Source: PALSA-505 sp963762615 (GTDB lineage Bacteria > Actinomycetota > Actinomycetes > Streptosporangiales > Streptosporangiaceae). Taken from it: a stretch of 64,000 nucleotides of DNA. Location: positions 1 through 64,000 of the forward strand of contig CAVXLG010000001.1 in NCBI GenBank assembly GCA_963762615.1, given 5' to 3'. A model generated the notes under the pieces. The model saw only the letters and a program-made list of their open reading frames with translations. It was not told the origin of the DNA and ran no database searches. Of the stretch, positions 41,473-50,826 are shown one piece after another. The position numbers were made by a program, and so were the translations under genes. Positions within the stretch are counted from its first letter, which is position 1; every line of letters begins with the position of its first letter.

Positions 41473-42881
41473 GTGGCCCGCTCCCGGCCCAGCGGGCCGT
41501 GCTCGATGCGCAGGTCCAGCAGGTACCTGAGCGCATCCCCGACCGTCCGCCCCGGCGGTACCCGCAGGATGGTCATGACCTCGTTGCCGTCCAGATCGGG
41601 CCGCAGGCTGGCCAGCTCCTCCTGCTGGCCCAGGACCTCGATCCGGTCCTCGAGGCTGTCGTAGGAACGGGCCAGCCAGGCGGCCTTGGCCTTGTTCCTT
41701 GTCGTGCAGTCCGCCCTGGTCAGCGCGTGCAGTCGGGTGAGCAGGGGGCCGGCATCCCTGACGTAGCGACGGACGGCGGAGTCGGTCCACTCGCCCGACC
41801 CGTAGCCGTGGAACCGCAAATGCAGGAAGACCAGTTTCGCGACGTCCTCGACCACCCACGACGGAAAGCGAAGTTGCCTCAGCCGTTCGCGAGCCATGCC
41901 CGCTCCCACCGCCTCATGGTGGTGGAACGCGACCCGTCCGCCGGGCAGCCGGGACCGGGTCCTCGGCTTGCCGATGTCGTGCAGCAGCGCCGCCAGCCGC
42001 AGCACAAGGTCGCCTTCCAGCCCGTACCGCTGCTCAAGCGCGATCGCCTGCTCGAGCACGGTAAGCGTGTGCTGGTACACGTCCTTGTGCCGGAAATGCT
42101 CGTCGGGGGCGAGCCGGAGCATGGGCACCTCGGGCAGCACCTGCTCGGCCACTCCGGTATCAACCAGGAGCACGATGCCCCGGACCGGGTCGGGGGCGAG
42201 CATGAGCTTTTCCAGTTCGACCCTGATCCGCTCGGCCGGCACCGACTGCACCCGCCCGGCCAGCCGGGTCATCGCGTCCTTGACCTCCGTGACCGGCTCG
42301 AAGCCGAGCTGGGCGGCGAACCTGGCCGCGCGCAGGATGCGCAGCGGGTCGTCGGTGAACGAGTCCTCCGCCGGGCCCGGCGTCCGCAGCACCTTCTCCC
42401 GCAGGTCGCGCAGTCCCCCGAACGGGTCCACAAGGTCGCCCGACGGCAGCCGGGCCGCCATCGCGTTCACCGTGAAGTCGCGCCGCCCCAGGTCCCCTTC
42501 CAGCGTGTTCACGTACTGCACCGCCGGCTTGCGAGAGCCTGCGGCGTACCGCTCGCTCCGGTAGGTGGTGATCTCGAAGGATTGCTCGCCCTTGCGCAGG
42601 CCGACGGTGCCGAACTCGATCCCGACGGTCCAGCTGTGATCCGCCCAGCCGGCGGTGATCTTCAGGACCTGCTCCGGCGAGGCGTCTGTGGCCAGGTCGA
42701 CATCCCCCGGGCGCCGGATCAGGAACACGTCACGGACCGAGCCGCCGACGAGCGCGAGCTGGTGACCGCGCCTGGTGAAGAGCCGGGCCAGGTCGCCCAG
42801 CGGGCGCGTGACGGCAGCCAGCAGCTCAGCGGCGGCCTTGCGCTGCGCTGAGCTGAGCGGGCGTGAATCCGGCACGGGCAT
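41394..42881 (-). CDS. pcnB: CCA tRNA nucleotidyltransferase
   Basis: 495 residues from ATG 42881. Nucleotidyltransferase head: LVGGSVRDVFLIRRPGDVDL with the catalytic DxD (DVDLATDA), then RRDFTVNAMAARLPSGDLVD and RILRAARFAAQLGFEP. An HD domain follows (LRLAALLHDIGKPRTRSRL), as in actinobacterial members. It adds or repairs the 3' CCA of tRNAs without a template. The name pcnB is historical. Convergent overlap with the MFS gene of 79 bases means antisense transcripts are likely. Confidence 0.92.
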   Translation of the reverse strand: MPVPDSRPLSSAQRKAAAELLAAVTRPLGDLARLFTRRGHQLALVGGSVRDVFLIRRPGDVDLATDASPEQVLKITAGWADHSWTVGIEFGTVGLRKGEQSFEITTYRSERYAAGSRKPAVQYVNTLEGDLGRRDFTVNAMAARLPSGDLVDPFGGLRDLREKVLRTPGPAEDSFTDDPLRILRAARFAAQLGFEPVTEVKDAMTRLAGRVQSVPAERIRVELEKLMLAPDPVRGIVLLVDTGVAEQVLPEVPMLRLAPDEHFRHKDVYQHTLTVLEQAIALEQRYGLEGDLVLRLAALLHDIGKPRTRSRLPGGRVAFHHHEAVGAGMARERLRQLRFPSWVVEDVAKLVFLHLRFHGYGSGEWTDSAVRRYVRDAGPLLTRLHALTRADCTTRNKAKAAWLARSYDSLEDRIEVLGQQEELASLRPDLDGNEVMTILRVPPGRTVGDALRYLLDLRIEHGPLGRERATQELLRWAAAEGLTAADDGAGPPAEG

Positions 42882-43049
42882 CGAGGGTAGTGGCGTAGAT
42901 AAACTCAGGTGAGGCGGGTGCCCCCTGCCGGGCTCGGTGAAGGGGCAGGAGCCCGAAGCCTAACGGGCGGCACAGCCCGAACGCTACGCGCACGTGCACG
43001 GCCGGCGGCCGCAGTGCCCGGGACCGCCCGGCAGGGACCCGGAGGCGCG

Positions 43050-43532
43050 ATGAACAATGCTCTCACGGTGCACCGGATGCTGCTGGAGAGCGGCATCCGG
43101 CACGAAATCGTCCAGTTGCCCCGGACGATCACCTCGGCGGACCAGCTGCCCGCGGTGCTGGCGCTGCCCGCGCGGCGCTGTCTCGCGGTACGCGTGTACG
43201 AGGCGGACGGCGGGCATGCTGCGATCATCGTCCGGCCGGATCTGGCCCTCCCGGCCCGGAAGTTCGGGGAGATCACCGGGTGGCGGCACGTCCGCGCTGC
43301 CGACGAAGACACGGTCAGCTCCGTGACCGGCTACGCGGCCGGGCTGGTCGCGCCGCTCGCCCTGCCCGACGGGCTCCCGCTCTACGTGGATCAGGCGCTG
43401 GCTGAGGACGCCGACGATGACACGGTCGTCTATACCTCGACCGGCGAGTCCGGCACCGCTCTCGGCATCGGGCTGCTCGACCTCCTGGACCGCGCCGCCG
43501 CGAAGCCCGTCGCAGTCACGCGCCGGCAATAG
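43050..43532 (+). CDS. YbaK/ProX-type aminoacyl-tRNA deacylase
   Basis: 160 residues from ATG 43050, with GGAGG directly upstream. YbaK domain: the opening LTVHRMLLESGIRHEIVQLP, RCLAVRVYEADGGHAAIIVR, then ARKFGEITGWRHVRAADEDT and SVTGYAAGLVAPLALPDGLP. Members hydrolyse mischarged aminoacyl-tRNAs (for example Cys- or Ala-tRNAPro) in trans. The catalytic Lys of classical YbaK is probably the one in PARKFGEI. It is followed by the DUF6049 gene after 10 bases, so both may be co-transcribed. Confidence 0.8.
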   Translation: MNNALTVHRMLLESGIRHEIVQLPRTITSADQLPAVLALPARRCLAVRVYEADGGHAAIIVRPDLALPARKFGEITGWRHVRAADEDTVSSVTGYAAGLVAPLALPDGLPLYVDQALAEDADDDTVVYTSTGESGTALGIGLLDLLDRAAAKPVAVTRRQ

Positions 43533-43542
43533 CATTTCAACC

Positions 43543-45933
43543 GTGCCACGCATCCACGCCATCCCGCGCCGGGCCGAACCGACCGGCCCGGCGGGTAACC
43601 GGCGGCCAGGGACGGCGAAACGGGCCGCGAGCCTGGCCGGGGCGATCACGGCCAAACGGGCCGCGAGCCTGGCCGGGGCGATCACGGCGGGGCTCGCCGT
43701 CGCGATCGCGGCATCCCCGGCCGCGCTCGGCCAGCAATCGCGCGGCCAGCAATCACAGCCGGCCCGGCGGCTGTCGGTCGTGATCGAGTCTGTCAGCCCG
43801 CGGTGGGCCACGCCGGGCCGCACGGTGACCGTGACCGGCATCGTGCGGAACGGCACGGCGCAGCCGCAGCGCGGACTGTCCGTCCAGCTACTCTCCTCCG
43901 CGATCCCGCTGTCCAACCGGGATGACATGACGCTCTACGCCGCCGGCCACCTCGCGGCGGACTTCCCGCAGGGAACGCCGGTGCCGCTGCCCCGGGTTAT
44001 CCCGCCAGGCCGTGACATGCGCTGGACGGCCAGGCTGCAGCCATCAGCCGCTGGCATGACCACGTTCGGCGTCTACCCGCTGGCCGCGCAGGTCCTGAAC
44101 AGCGTGGCGATACCGGCCGCTACCGACCGGACGTTCCTGCCGTTCTGGCCGGGCACCGCCGGGCAGCGGCCGCGGCCGCTCAGCATTGCCTGGCTCTGGC
44201 CGCTCATCGACCGGCCCTATCAGCTGGCCTGCCCGGCCCTGCTCAGCAACGGCCTGGCCGGCAGCCTGGCGGCCGGCGGCCGGCTGGGCAGGCTGCTCGC
44301 CACAGGCCGCAGTTATTCGGCCGCTGCCCACCTGACCTGGGTGATCGACCCTGCCCTGGTGCAGAATGCGCAGACCATGAGCGGCCGGCATGCCGTCGGC
44401 GGCTACCCTGACTGCGCAGCCGCCAAGCCCGGGCCGGCCAGCCCGGCAGCGCGCGCCTGGCTGGGCGGGCTGTCCAGTGCCACGTCAGGACAGCAGGTCT
44501 TCCTCACCCCCTACGCGGACGTCGACGTCGCCGCGCTGAGCCACCAGGGCCTCGAATCAGACCTGCGCAGCGCGTTCGCCGAGAGCCGGGCGGCCGGCCG
44601 GCAGATCCTGCACCTGCCGGCCAGCAGCGGCCAGGTCGCCTGGCCGGACAACGGGTACGCCGACTCGGGCGTGCTCGGCGACCTCGCGATCAACGGGATC
44701 AAGACGGTGGTGCTCGACTCCACGATGATGCCGCCGTCCGGCCAGCCGCTGTCCGGCCAGCCGCCGAGCTATACGCCGAGCGCGCAGGAGACGCTGCACA
44801 CCGGCGCCGGCTTGCCGCTGAGCGTGCTTCTCGCCGACCATACGATCACGCAGATCCTGAACGGCGGCTCCGCCGGGGCGGGCCCGGGCACGGCCTTCTC
44901 CACCGGGCAGCGATTCCTCGCCGAGACGGCCATGATCGTCGCCGAGGCTCCCTCGCTATCACGAAGCCTGGTGGTGGCCCCGCCGCGACGGTGGAACCCG
45001 GATCCGGGCCTGCCGGGCACCCTGCTCGGCGACACCGTACGGGCGCCGTGGCTGAAGCCGACCAGCCTGGCGGACCTGGCGAAGGCCAGCAAGCCCACCG
45101 GGCAGGTGCCCCGCGAAGCGCCCCCCAACCACCTGGTGAGCAAAGGAGAGCTCGGCCCGGGGTACCTCGAGCAGGTCGGGGATCTCGACACGGCCATCGG
45201 CGTGCAGGCCAGCATCATCAGCCCGCCCATCCCCGGATACCTGCGTCCTGCGGTCGCCGCCCTCGAGTCAACGGCCTTGCGGGGCGGCTTCCCGCAGGCA
45301 GGCATCCGGCAGGCCCTGCTCAGCCGGGTGCTCCGGTACGTCGAGGCCCGCGACAGGAAGGTCGCCATCATCGACCGGGGCCAGATCACGCTCGGCGGTT
45401 CCTCGGGCAAGGTGCCCATATCCATCTCCAACCGGCTGCCGCAGACCGTTCAGGTCCGGCTGCACGCCCGCGTCCCCGCCGGTAAAAGGCTCACCGTCGG
45501 CCCCTTCGACAGCCTGGTGTCCATCGGGTCGGGGAAGACGGTGACGGTCAGGGTTCCGGTGCACGCCTCGACGGGGGGCGTGACCGACGTCACGCTCGGC
45601 CTGCTCGCCCCCGACGGCAGGCTGCTGCCCGGCACGCTGGTTCGGCTGACCGTGCACGCGACCCGGTTCGGCACGCTCGCCCTGGTGATCATGTGCGGGG
45701 CGCTGGCGGTATTCGTGCTGACCTTCGCGGCCCGGGCGATCCGGCGGGCGCGAAGTGACAGAGCAGGCGGGGACGGCGGCCCCGGCGGGGGAGGACACGG
45801 CGATCCCGCATCTGATCCACCGGGTCCGGCCGCGGTAACCGGTAGCGTCATGTCTGGCGACGACCTCGCGCACGACCACCCGCCGGAGGATCCGGATGAG
45901 TACGCCGACGCACGGGGCCGGGCGAGCCGCTGA
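43543..45933 (+). CDS. DUF6049-family secreted/membrane protein
   Basis: 796 residues from GTG 43543. N-terminal signal region (ITAGLAVAIAASPAALGQQ) is preceded by a duplicated 12-residue unit AKRAASLAGAIT. A long extracytoplasmic part follows (VVIESVSPRWATPGRTVTV, ISIAWLWPLIDRPYQLACP-like PLSIAWLWPLIDRPYQL, FLTPYADVDVAALSHQGL). A C-terminal membrane helix (GTLALVIMCGALAVFVLTFA) and an acidic cytoplasmic tail complete it. DUF6049 proteins lie between the CCA enzyme and murJ in Streptomyces-type genomes. Function unknown; an envelope role linked to MurJ is inferred. Its 3' end overlaps the murJ start. Confidence 0.83.
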   Translation: MPRIHAIPRRAEPTGPAGNRRPGTAKRAASLAGAITAKRAASLAGAITAGLAVAIAASPAALGQQSRGQQSQPARRLSVVIESVSPRWATPGRTVTVTGIVRNGTAQPQRGLSVQLLSSAIPLSNRDDMTLYAAGHLAADFPQGTPVPLPRVIPPGRDMRWTARLQPSAAGMTTFGVYPLAAQVLNSVAIPAATDRTFLPFWPGTAGQRPRPLSIAWLWPLIDRPYQLACPALLSNGLAGSLAAGGRLGRLLATGRSYSAAAHLTWVIDPALVQNAQTMSGRHAVGGYPDCAAAKPGPASPAARAWLGGLSSATSGQQVFLTPYADVDVAALSHQGLESDLRSAFAESRAAGRQILHLPASSGQVAWPDNGYADSGVLGDLAINGIKTVVLDSTMMPPSGQPLSGQPPSYTPSAQETLHTGAGLPLSVLLADHTITQILNGGSAGAGPGTAFSTGQRFLAETAMIVAEAPSLSRSLVVAPPRRWNPDPGLPGTLLGDTVRAPWLKPTSLADLAKASKPTGQVPREAPPNHLVSKGELGPGYLEQVGDLDTAIGVQASIISPPIPGYLRPAVAALESTALRGGFPQAGIRQALLSRVLRYVEARDRKVAIIDRGQITLGGSSGKVPISISNRLPQTVQVRLHARVPAGKRLTVGPFDSLVSIGSGKTVTVRVPVHASTGGVTDVTLGLLAPDGRLLPGTLVRLTVHATRFGTLALVIMCGALAVFVLTFAARAIRRARSDRAGGDGGPGGGGHGDPASDPPGPAAVTGSVMSGDDLAHDHPPEDPDEYADARGRASR

Positions 45934-48193
45934 CCCGGGCCGCGGGGAATCCCCCCGGCGCGAGCAGCCGCCCGGCCATCTTGCGCAGCCCCTGGACGGG
46001 GCGCGGGTGCCTCAGGACCGCGAGGACCGGCCGGCCGGGGTATCGCCGCGCGTCCCGGCACCACCCCCGCAGTACCCGCAGCAGCCGCCGCGCACCGCGG
46101 CCCAGGATCCCCGTACCTTCAGGCCGCCGCCGCGAACCCCGGCACGGCCGCCGCGAACCTCCGGACCGCCGCCACGCGTCCCGGAACAGCCCGCACGGCC
46201 GGCGGGCCAGCAGCCGCGAACCCCCGCACCGCCGCCACGCGCCCCGGGACAGCCCGCACGCCCGGCCGGCCAGCCGCCGCGCGCACCCGGACCGCCGCCA
46301 CGCGCCCCGGGACAGCCCGCACCACCCGCGGGCCAGCCGCCGCGCGCCGCGGCGCCGCGGCGCGCTTCGGGGCCCTACCCGCGCGATGCTTCCGGGTCGT
46401 ACCCGCGCGATGCCTGGCCGCCGCGCGCGCCGGGACAGCCCGCACCCCCCTACCGGCCGCCCGCGCCGTCGTACCCGCCGCCAGCAGGCCCGCGCGGGCC
46501 GCGGCGGCCGCCCGCTCCGGGCGAGGCCGACCCGAGCCTGCTGCGGTCCACCGGCGGGATGGCGCTCGGCACGCTCGTCTCCCGGCTGACCGGGTTCCTG
46601 CGCACGCTGCTGCTCGCCTTTGCCGTCGGGGCAGGGACGCTCGGCAACGCCTACAACGACGCCAACACGCTGCCGAACGTGGTCTACGACCTGATGCTGG
46701 GCGGCATCCTGACCAGCGTCGTGGTCCCGCTGCTGGTCACCGCGGCCCGGCGGGATTCCGATCACGGCGACTCCTATTTCCAGCGGATGTTCACCCTCGG
46801 CGTGATCGCGCTGGGCGCGATCACGCTGGTCGCGACCCTCGCCGCGGCCCTGATCGTCGATCTGTACGCGGGCGCGATCCACGGACCCGAGCACCACCTG
46901 ATGGTGATATTCGCCTATTTCTTCATCCCGCAGATCTTCTTCTACGGGGTGAGCTCGCTGGCCGGGGCGATCCTGAACGCCCGCGGCCGGTTCGCCGCGC
47001 CTATGTGGACGCCCGTGATCAACAACATCGTGGTGATCCTCATCCTGCTGACGTTCGTGGCCGTGGCGGGCGTGGGCCGCACGCCCGCCACGATCTCCTC
47101 CGGCCAGGTCCTGCTGCTGGGCATCGGCACCACGCTCGGCATCATCGCGCAGACCGCCGCGCTGATCCCGTCGCTGCTGCGGTGCGGCTTCCGGCCCAGG
47201 CCCACATTCGGGTTCCGGCGCGCCGAGGTAGCCGAGATCGGCCGGATGGCCGGCTGGCTGTCCGGCTACGTGATCACCACGCAGGTCACGTTCTTCACCA
47301 CGGTGAACGTGGCCAATGATGCCTCGGTGCACGCCCCGAGCGCCGGGTTCGCCGCGTATACCTACGCCTACCAGCTCTTCCAGATGCCCTACGCGATCAT
47401 CGGCATCTCGGTGATCACCGCCCTGCTGCCGCGGATGGCCGCGCACGCGGCCGCCCGCCGTTACTCCCGGGTCCGGGCTGATTTCTCCACCGGCATCCGG
47501 CTCTCGGCGGCCATCGTGGTGCCGTCCAGCCTGCTGCTCGCCGCGCTCGGCGGCCCGCTCGCCGTGGTGCTGTTCGGGCACGGCAGCATCTCGGTGGCGA
47601 ACGCGAACTACATCGGCGAGGTGTTCGCGGTATTCTCGCTCGGGCTGGTCCCCTACATGACGTTCCAGCTGCTGCTGCGCGTCTTCTACTCGCTGCACGA
47701 CAGCCGCACCCCGTGTTTCATCGGGATCGCCACGATGGTCGTCAACGTCACGATCAACGTGATCGCCCTGAACGTGCTGCCGGCCGGCCGCGTCGTCCTG
47801 GGGCTCGCCGCCGGCTACTGCCTGGCCTACCTGGTGGGTGCCGCCCTGGCCTGGCGGCTGCTGCTGCGCCGGGTGGGCAGCCTCGACGGCCGGGCGATCA
47901 CCAGAAGCCTGGTCAAGATGTACGTCGCGACCATCCCGCCGGTCATCTTCGCAGTGGGGATGAGATTGGCCGTCGGCGTGGTCCTCCCTCCGGGCTTCGC
48001 GTTCGGGGTGATCACGGTGGTCTTCGGCGGCGGCGGCGGGCTGCTGCTCTACCTGCTGTTCGCCAGTTCCCTGCACGTCAAGGAGATCTCCGGCCTGATG
48101 GCCACCGTCGGCGCGCGGTTCGGCGGCCAGGCTGGCCGCGGGACCCGGCAGCGGCCAGGCCGGGGCCGCCCGTCCCGGCGGCGGCCGCGGTAG
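45896..48193 (+). CDS. murJ: Lipid II flippase MurJ with long proline-rich N-terminal tail
   Basis: 765 residues from ATG 45896, inside the end of the DUF6049 gene, with GGAGGATCCGG as ribosome binding site. The first 210 residues are Pro/Arg-rich with repeats such as PPRAPGQPARPAGQ and a cytoplasmic, disordered look. The MviN/MurJ core of 14 helices follows: GGMALGTLVSRLTGFLRTLL, GTLGNAYNDANTLPNVVYDL, LGGILTSVVVPLLV. It flips lipid II across the membrane for peptidoglycan synthesis. In mycobacteria a pseudokinase domain is fused to MurJ; here a pseudokinase-like gene follows separately after 339 bases. Confidence 0.93.
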   Translation: MSTPTHGAGRAADPGRGESPRREQPPGHLAQPLDGARVPQDREDRPAGVSPRVPAPPPQYPQQPPRTAAQDPRTFRPPPRTPARPPRTSGPPPRVPEQPARPAGQQPRTPAPPPRAPGQPARPAGQPPRAPGPPPRAPGQPAPPAGQPPRAAAPRRASGPYPRDASGSYPRDAWPPRAPGQPAPPYRPPAPSYPPPAGPRGPRRPPAPGEADPSLLRSTGGMALGTLVSRLTGFLRTLLLAFAVGAGTLGNAYNDANTLPNVVYDLMLGGILTSVVVPLLVTAARRDSDHGDSYFQRMFTLGVIALGAITLVATLAAALIVDLYAGAIHGPEHHLMVIFAYFFIPQIFFYGVSSLAGAILNARGRFAAPMWTPVINNIVVILILLTFVAVAGVGRTPATISSGQVLLLGIGTTLGIIAQTAALIPSLLRCGFRPRPTFGFRRAEVAEIGRMAGWLSGYVITTQVTFFTTVNVANDASVHAPSAGFAAYTYAYQLFQMPYAIIGISVITALLPRMAAHAAARRYSRVRADFSTGIRLSAAIVVPSSLLLAALGGPLAVVLFGHGSISVANANYIGEVFAVFSLGLVPYMTFQLLLRVFYSLHDSRTPCFIGIATMVVNVTINVIALNVLPAGRVVLGLAAGYCLAYLVGAALAWRLLLRRVGSLDGRAITRSLVKMYVATIPPVIFAVGMRLAVGVVLPPGFAFGVITVVFGGGGGLLLYLLFASSLHVKEISGLMATVGARFGGQAGRGTRQRPGRGRPSRRRPR

Positions 48194-48532
48194 CCAGGCC
48201 GCGGCCGTGGCGCCCGTCCCGGCGGCGGCTGCGGCAGTCAGTCCGGGGGCCACCAGCCCGCTTAGCCGCCGACGGCGGTAGCCAGGCCGCGCGCCCGCGG
48301 ACTGCGGCCCGGCCAGCCGGCTCGTGACGACATTGCGGCGGCAACGGCTCGATCCGTGCAGCGGAGGGATAACGGTTTACCACTCGGGAGGTACGGCAAC
48401 TCCAGATGAGGACGGTCACGTCCTAGCATGGGTATGGAGGACCATGGGTGAGATGCCGCATCGCCGGTGCGGCCAGCTTCCGGGGCTCGGAGGGGAGGGT
48501 CGAGGGCTGGCCCCGCTCTCGAGAGCAGGCGT
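48194..48532. other. Intergenic region between murJ and the pseudokinase gene
   Basis: No gene seen. The first 50 bases repeat the murJ tail: CGCCCGTCCCGGCGGCGGC occurs at 48167-48185 and 48211-48229, and GGTAGCCAGGCCGCG at 48190-48204 and 48281-48295. The promoter of the pseudokinase-sigM unit is probably in 48380-48500. Confidence 0.45.
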
Positions 48533-50050
48533 ATGAGCACGTTCACATCTGAGCCCGGAGCCCGGCTGGCCGACCGATACCGGCTCGAAGACCGGGTGAA
48601 CGCCATCGGCGGCTGGGCGGCCTGGAAGGCGATCGATGAGACGCTCGCCCGGGCCGTCACCGTGCTCACGTTCGCGCCCGACTTCCCGCGGATCCCCGAG
48701 GTCCTGATGGCCGCGCGCGCGGCCAGCAGGCTCACCGACTCCCGGCTCTCCCAGGTGTTTGACGTCGAGGACGGCGACGACCGGGCTTACATCGTGACCG
48801 AGTGGGTGGCCGGCGACTCGCTGGATGACCTGCTCGGCGCCGGCCCGCTCGAGCCGGCGCACGGCGTCGCCCTCATCACCGAGGCGTCGAAGGCGCTCGC
48901 GGGCGCGCACGCGGCCGGGCTCTCCCATCTGTGCCTCACCCCCGATTCGCTCCGCTGGACGCCGGGCGGCGGCGTGAAGCTCACCGGGCTGGGCATCGAC
49001 GCCGCGCTGGCGGGCGTCTCAGCCGACGATCCCGCGCTGGCCGACACGCAGGGTCTCGGCAGGCTTCTCTATGCCACCCTGACCGGCCACTGGCCGGGGG
49101 CGGAGAGCACCTCGCTGCCACCCGCGCCGATGGCCGACGGGCTGCCCTGCAGCCCGCGGCAGGTCCGGGCCGGCGTACCCGCGGCGATCGACTCGGTGGC
49201 CTGTGACGCGCTGTTCCAGCGGCCGCGCCGGGCCCGGCCGCCGGTGACCAGCCCGGCGCTGCTGGCCCAGGCGCTCGCCGAGGTTACCCCGGCGGCGAGC
49301 CGCCCGGGAGTGCCCCCCGTTGACTTCGGCGGCGGCCCGCGCCCGGCCGCAGACGACCGTGACCAGCCGTTCTCCTGGCCGCCGGTGGCGGCCCCGGGCC
49401 GGCCGGGGCAGCGCGGGCGCGGCCAGCCGGCACCCGGGCAGCGAGCCGTGACCACCAGCGCGGCGGTCGGCATCGCCGTCGTGCTCGTGCTCATCGCGAT
49501 CGGCGTGGGCGGCTGGCTGCTCAGCCGCCATCACGGCGGCGGCCGGCCGGCCGGGCACAGCAGCCAGAGTCCGCGGCCGCGGCCCGCCGCGGCCGCCGAC
49601 TCCGTGCTCAAGCCGGTGAGCGCCGCCGCGGCCGACGACCCGCAGGCCGCGGGCCAGGCGATCGACCCGAGCACGACCACGTTCTGGCACACCGACTACT
49701 ACCTGAACAGTCCGTACTTCGGCAACCTGCAGAAGGGCACCGGGCTGGTACTGGACATGGGCCGCCAGGTGAAGGTCAGCCAGGTCCGGGTCCTGTTCGG
49801 TTCGAGCGCGGGAGCAAACGTCCAGATCAAGGTGGACAACTCGGGGTCGCCGCCGCCGCCCGGCACCGCCGGATCGCTGCCCACGGCCGCCCAGGCCACG
49901 GGCATCAGCGGCAGCCGGACGTTCACCCTGCGCAATCCCGTGGCTGGCCGGTACGTCGTCATCTGGTTCACCAAGCTGCCCCCGCAGCCCGGCACGGCGA
50001 ACCATTATCAGGCGCAGATCTACAACGTCACGATCCGAGGTTCAGGCTGA
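48533..50050 (+). CDS. Membrane pseudokinase with C-terminal discoidin-like domain
   Basis: 505 residues from ATG 48533. Residues 10-260 resemble a Ser/Thr kinase (LADRYRLEDRVNAIGGWAAW, YIVTEWVAGDSLDDLLGAG), but the catalytic residues are missing: the HRD motif reads SHLCLTPDSLRW and DFG is LTGLGIDAA, and the VAIK lysine is absent. A Pro/Arg-rich linker, one membrane helix (SAAVGIAVVLVLIAIGVGGW) and an extracytoplasmic beta-sandwich follow (TGLVLDMGRQVKVSQVRVLF, RTFTLRNPVAGRYVVIWF). This corresponds to the pseudokinase part of mycobacterial MviN, which binds FhaA and restrains MurJ. A regulatory role at the cell wall is inferred. Its stop overlaps the likely sigM start. Confidence 0.85.
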   Translation: MSTFTSEPGARLADRYRLEDRVNAIGGWAAWKAIDETLARAVTVLTFAPDFPRIPEVLMAARAASRLTDSRLSQVFDVEDGDDRAYIVTEWVAGDSLDDLLGAGPLEPAHGVALITEASKALAGAHAAGLSHLCLTPDSLRWTPGGGVKLTGLGIDAALAGVSADDPALADTQGLGRLLYATLTGHWPGAESTSLPPAPMADGLPCSPRQVRAGVPAAIDSVACDALFQRPRRARPPVTSPALLAQALAEVTPAASRPGVPPVDFGGGPRPAADDRDQPFSWPPVAAPGRPGQRGRGQPAPGQRAVTTSAAVGIAVVLVLIAIGVGGWLLSRHHGGGRPAGHSSQSPRPRPAAAADSVLKPVSAAAADDPQAAGQAIDPSTTTFWHTDYYLNSPYFGNLQKGTGLVLDMGRQVKVSQVRVLFGSSAGANVQIKVDNSGSPPPPGTAGSLPTAAQATGISGSRTFTLRNPVAGRYVVIWFTKLPPQPGTANHYQAQIYNVTIRGSG

Positions 50051-50826
50051 ACCTGCGGCGCGCCTCCGACGGCGGCCGGTCAGACGCCGAGCTGCTGCGC
50101 AGCCACGCGGACGGTGACCAGGACGCGTTCGGCGAGCTGTTCCGCCGCCACCGCGACCGGCTCTGGGCCGTGGCGCTGCGCACGCTACGCGACCCTGATG
50201 ACGCCGCCGATGCGCTGCAGGAGGCGATGATCTCCGCGTTCCGGCGGGCGGCGGAGTTCCGCGGCGAGGCGGCGGTGACCACCTGGCTGCACCGGATCGT
50301 GGTGAACGCCTGCCTGGACCAGCTGCGCCGCAAGGCCGCGCGGCCGGCCGTGCCGGCCGACGACGGGGACGCACTTGACCGGCTGGGCCGGGCGACCCCG
50401 GATCCGGCCCCGGCCAGCGATACCGCGCTCGACGTCGAGGCGGCCCTGCAGCTGCTGCCAGCCGGGCAGCGGGCCGCGCTGGTCCTGGTGGACATGCTCG
50501 GGTGCTCCGTCGCCACGGCCGCGGACGTGCTGGGCGTCTCGCCGGGAACGGTGAAGAGCCGCTGTGCCCGCGGCCGGGCCAGGCTCCTGCCGCACGTGGC
50601 GCACCTGCGGGAATCGGGGGACCCGCCCGGCCAGTCGCGGAACCAGATGGCCGCCGGGAACGTCTCACCGTCGCGGAGCGCACCCGAACCGGGCGCCCAG
50701 CAGGCCGCCGCCGCCCGCCCCGGCGGCCTGCTGGCGAGCCAGGCCCGCCCGGGCCACCCGGCCGCTGTACCTGACCATCCCGCCACCGAGGAAGGAGGGA
50801 GCACCGACCATGACCGGCCATCCTGA
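50047..50826 (+). CDS. sigM: ECF sigma factor SigM, probable CTG start
   Basis: Up to 259 residues. Homology begins around SDAELLRSHADGDQDAFGEL, yet the first ATG/GTG/TTG in frame is GTG 50170, inside region 2. A CTG at 50047 overlaps the preceding TGA as CTGA, like the common ATGA coupling, with GAGG upstream, and gives MNLRRASDGGRSDAELL. Region 2 (LFRRHRDRLWAVALRTLRDP, DDAADALQEAMISAFRRA) and region 4 (LPAGQRAALVLVDMLGCSVA, VSPGTVKSRCARGRARLLPH) are complete. SigM-type factors of actinobacteria respond to envelope or redox stress and may control the adjacent trxB-trxA. Its 3' end overlaps the anti-sigma start. Confidence 0.85.
   Translation: MNLRRASDGGRSDAELLRSHADGDQDAFGELFRRHRDRLWAVALRTLRDPDDAADALQEAMISAFRRAAEFRGEAAVTTWLHRIVVNACLDQLRRKAARPAVPADDGDALDRLGRATPDPAPASDTALDVEAALQLLPAGQRAALVLVDMLGCSVATAADVLGVSPGTVKSRCARGRARLLPHVAHLRESGDPPGQSRNQMAAGNVSPSRSAPEPGAQQAAAARPGGLLASQARPGHPAAVPDHPATEEGGSTDHDRPS

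Noticed and set aside
45848..48253. 801-residue minus-strand frame over murJ
   Set aside because: Antisense shadow of the murJ gene with low-complexity Arg/Gly/Asp translation.
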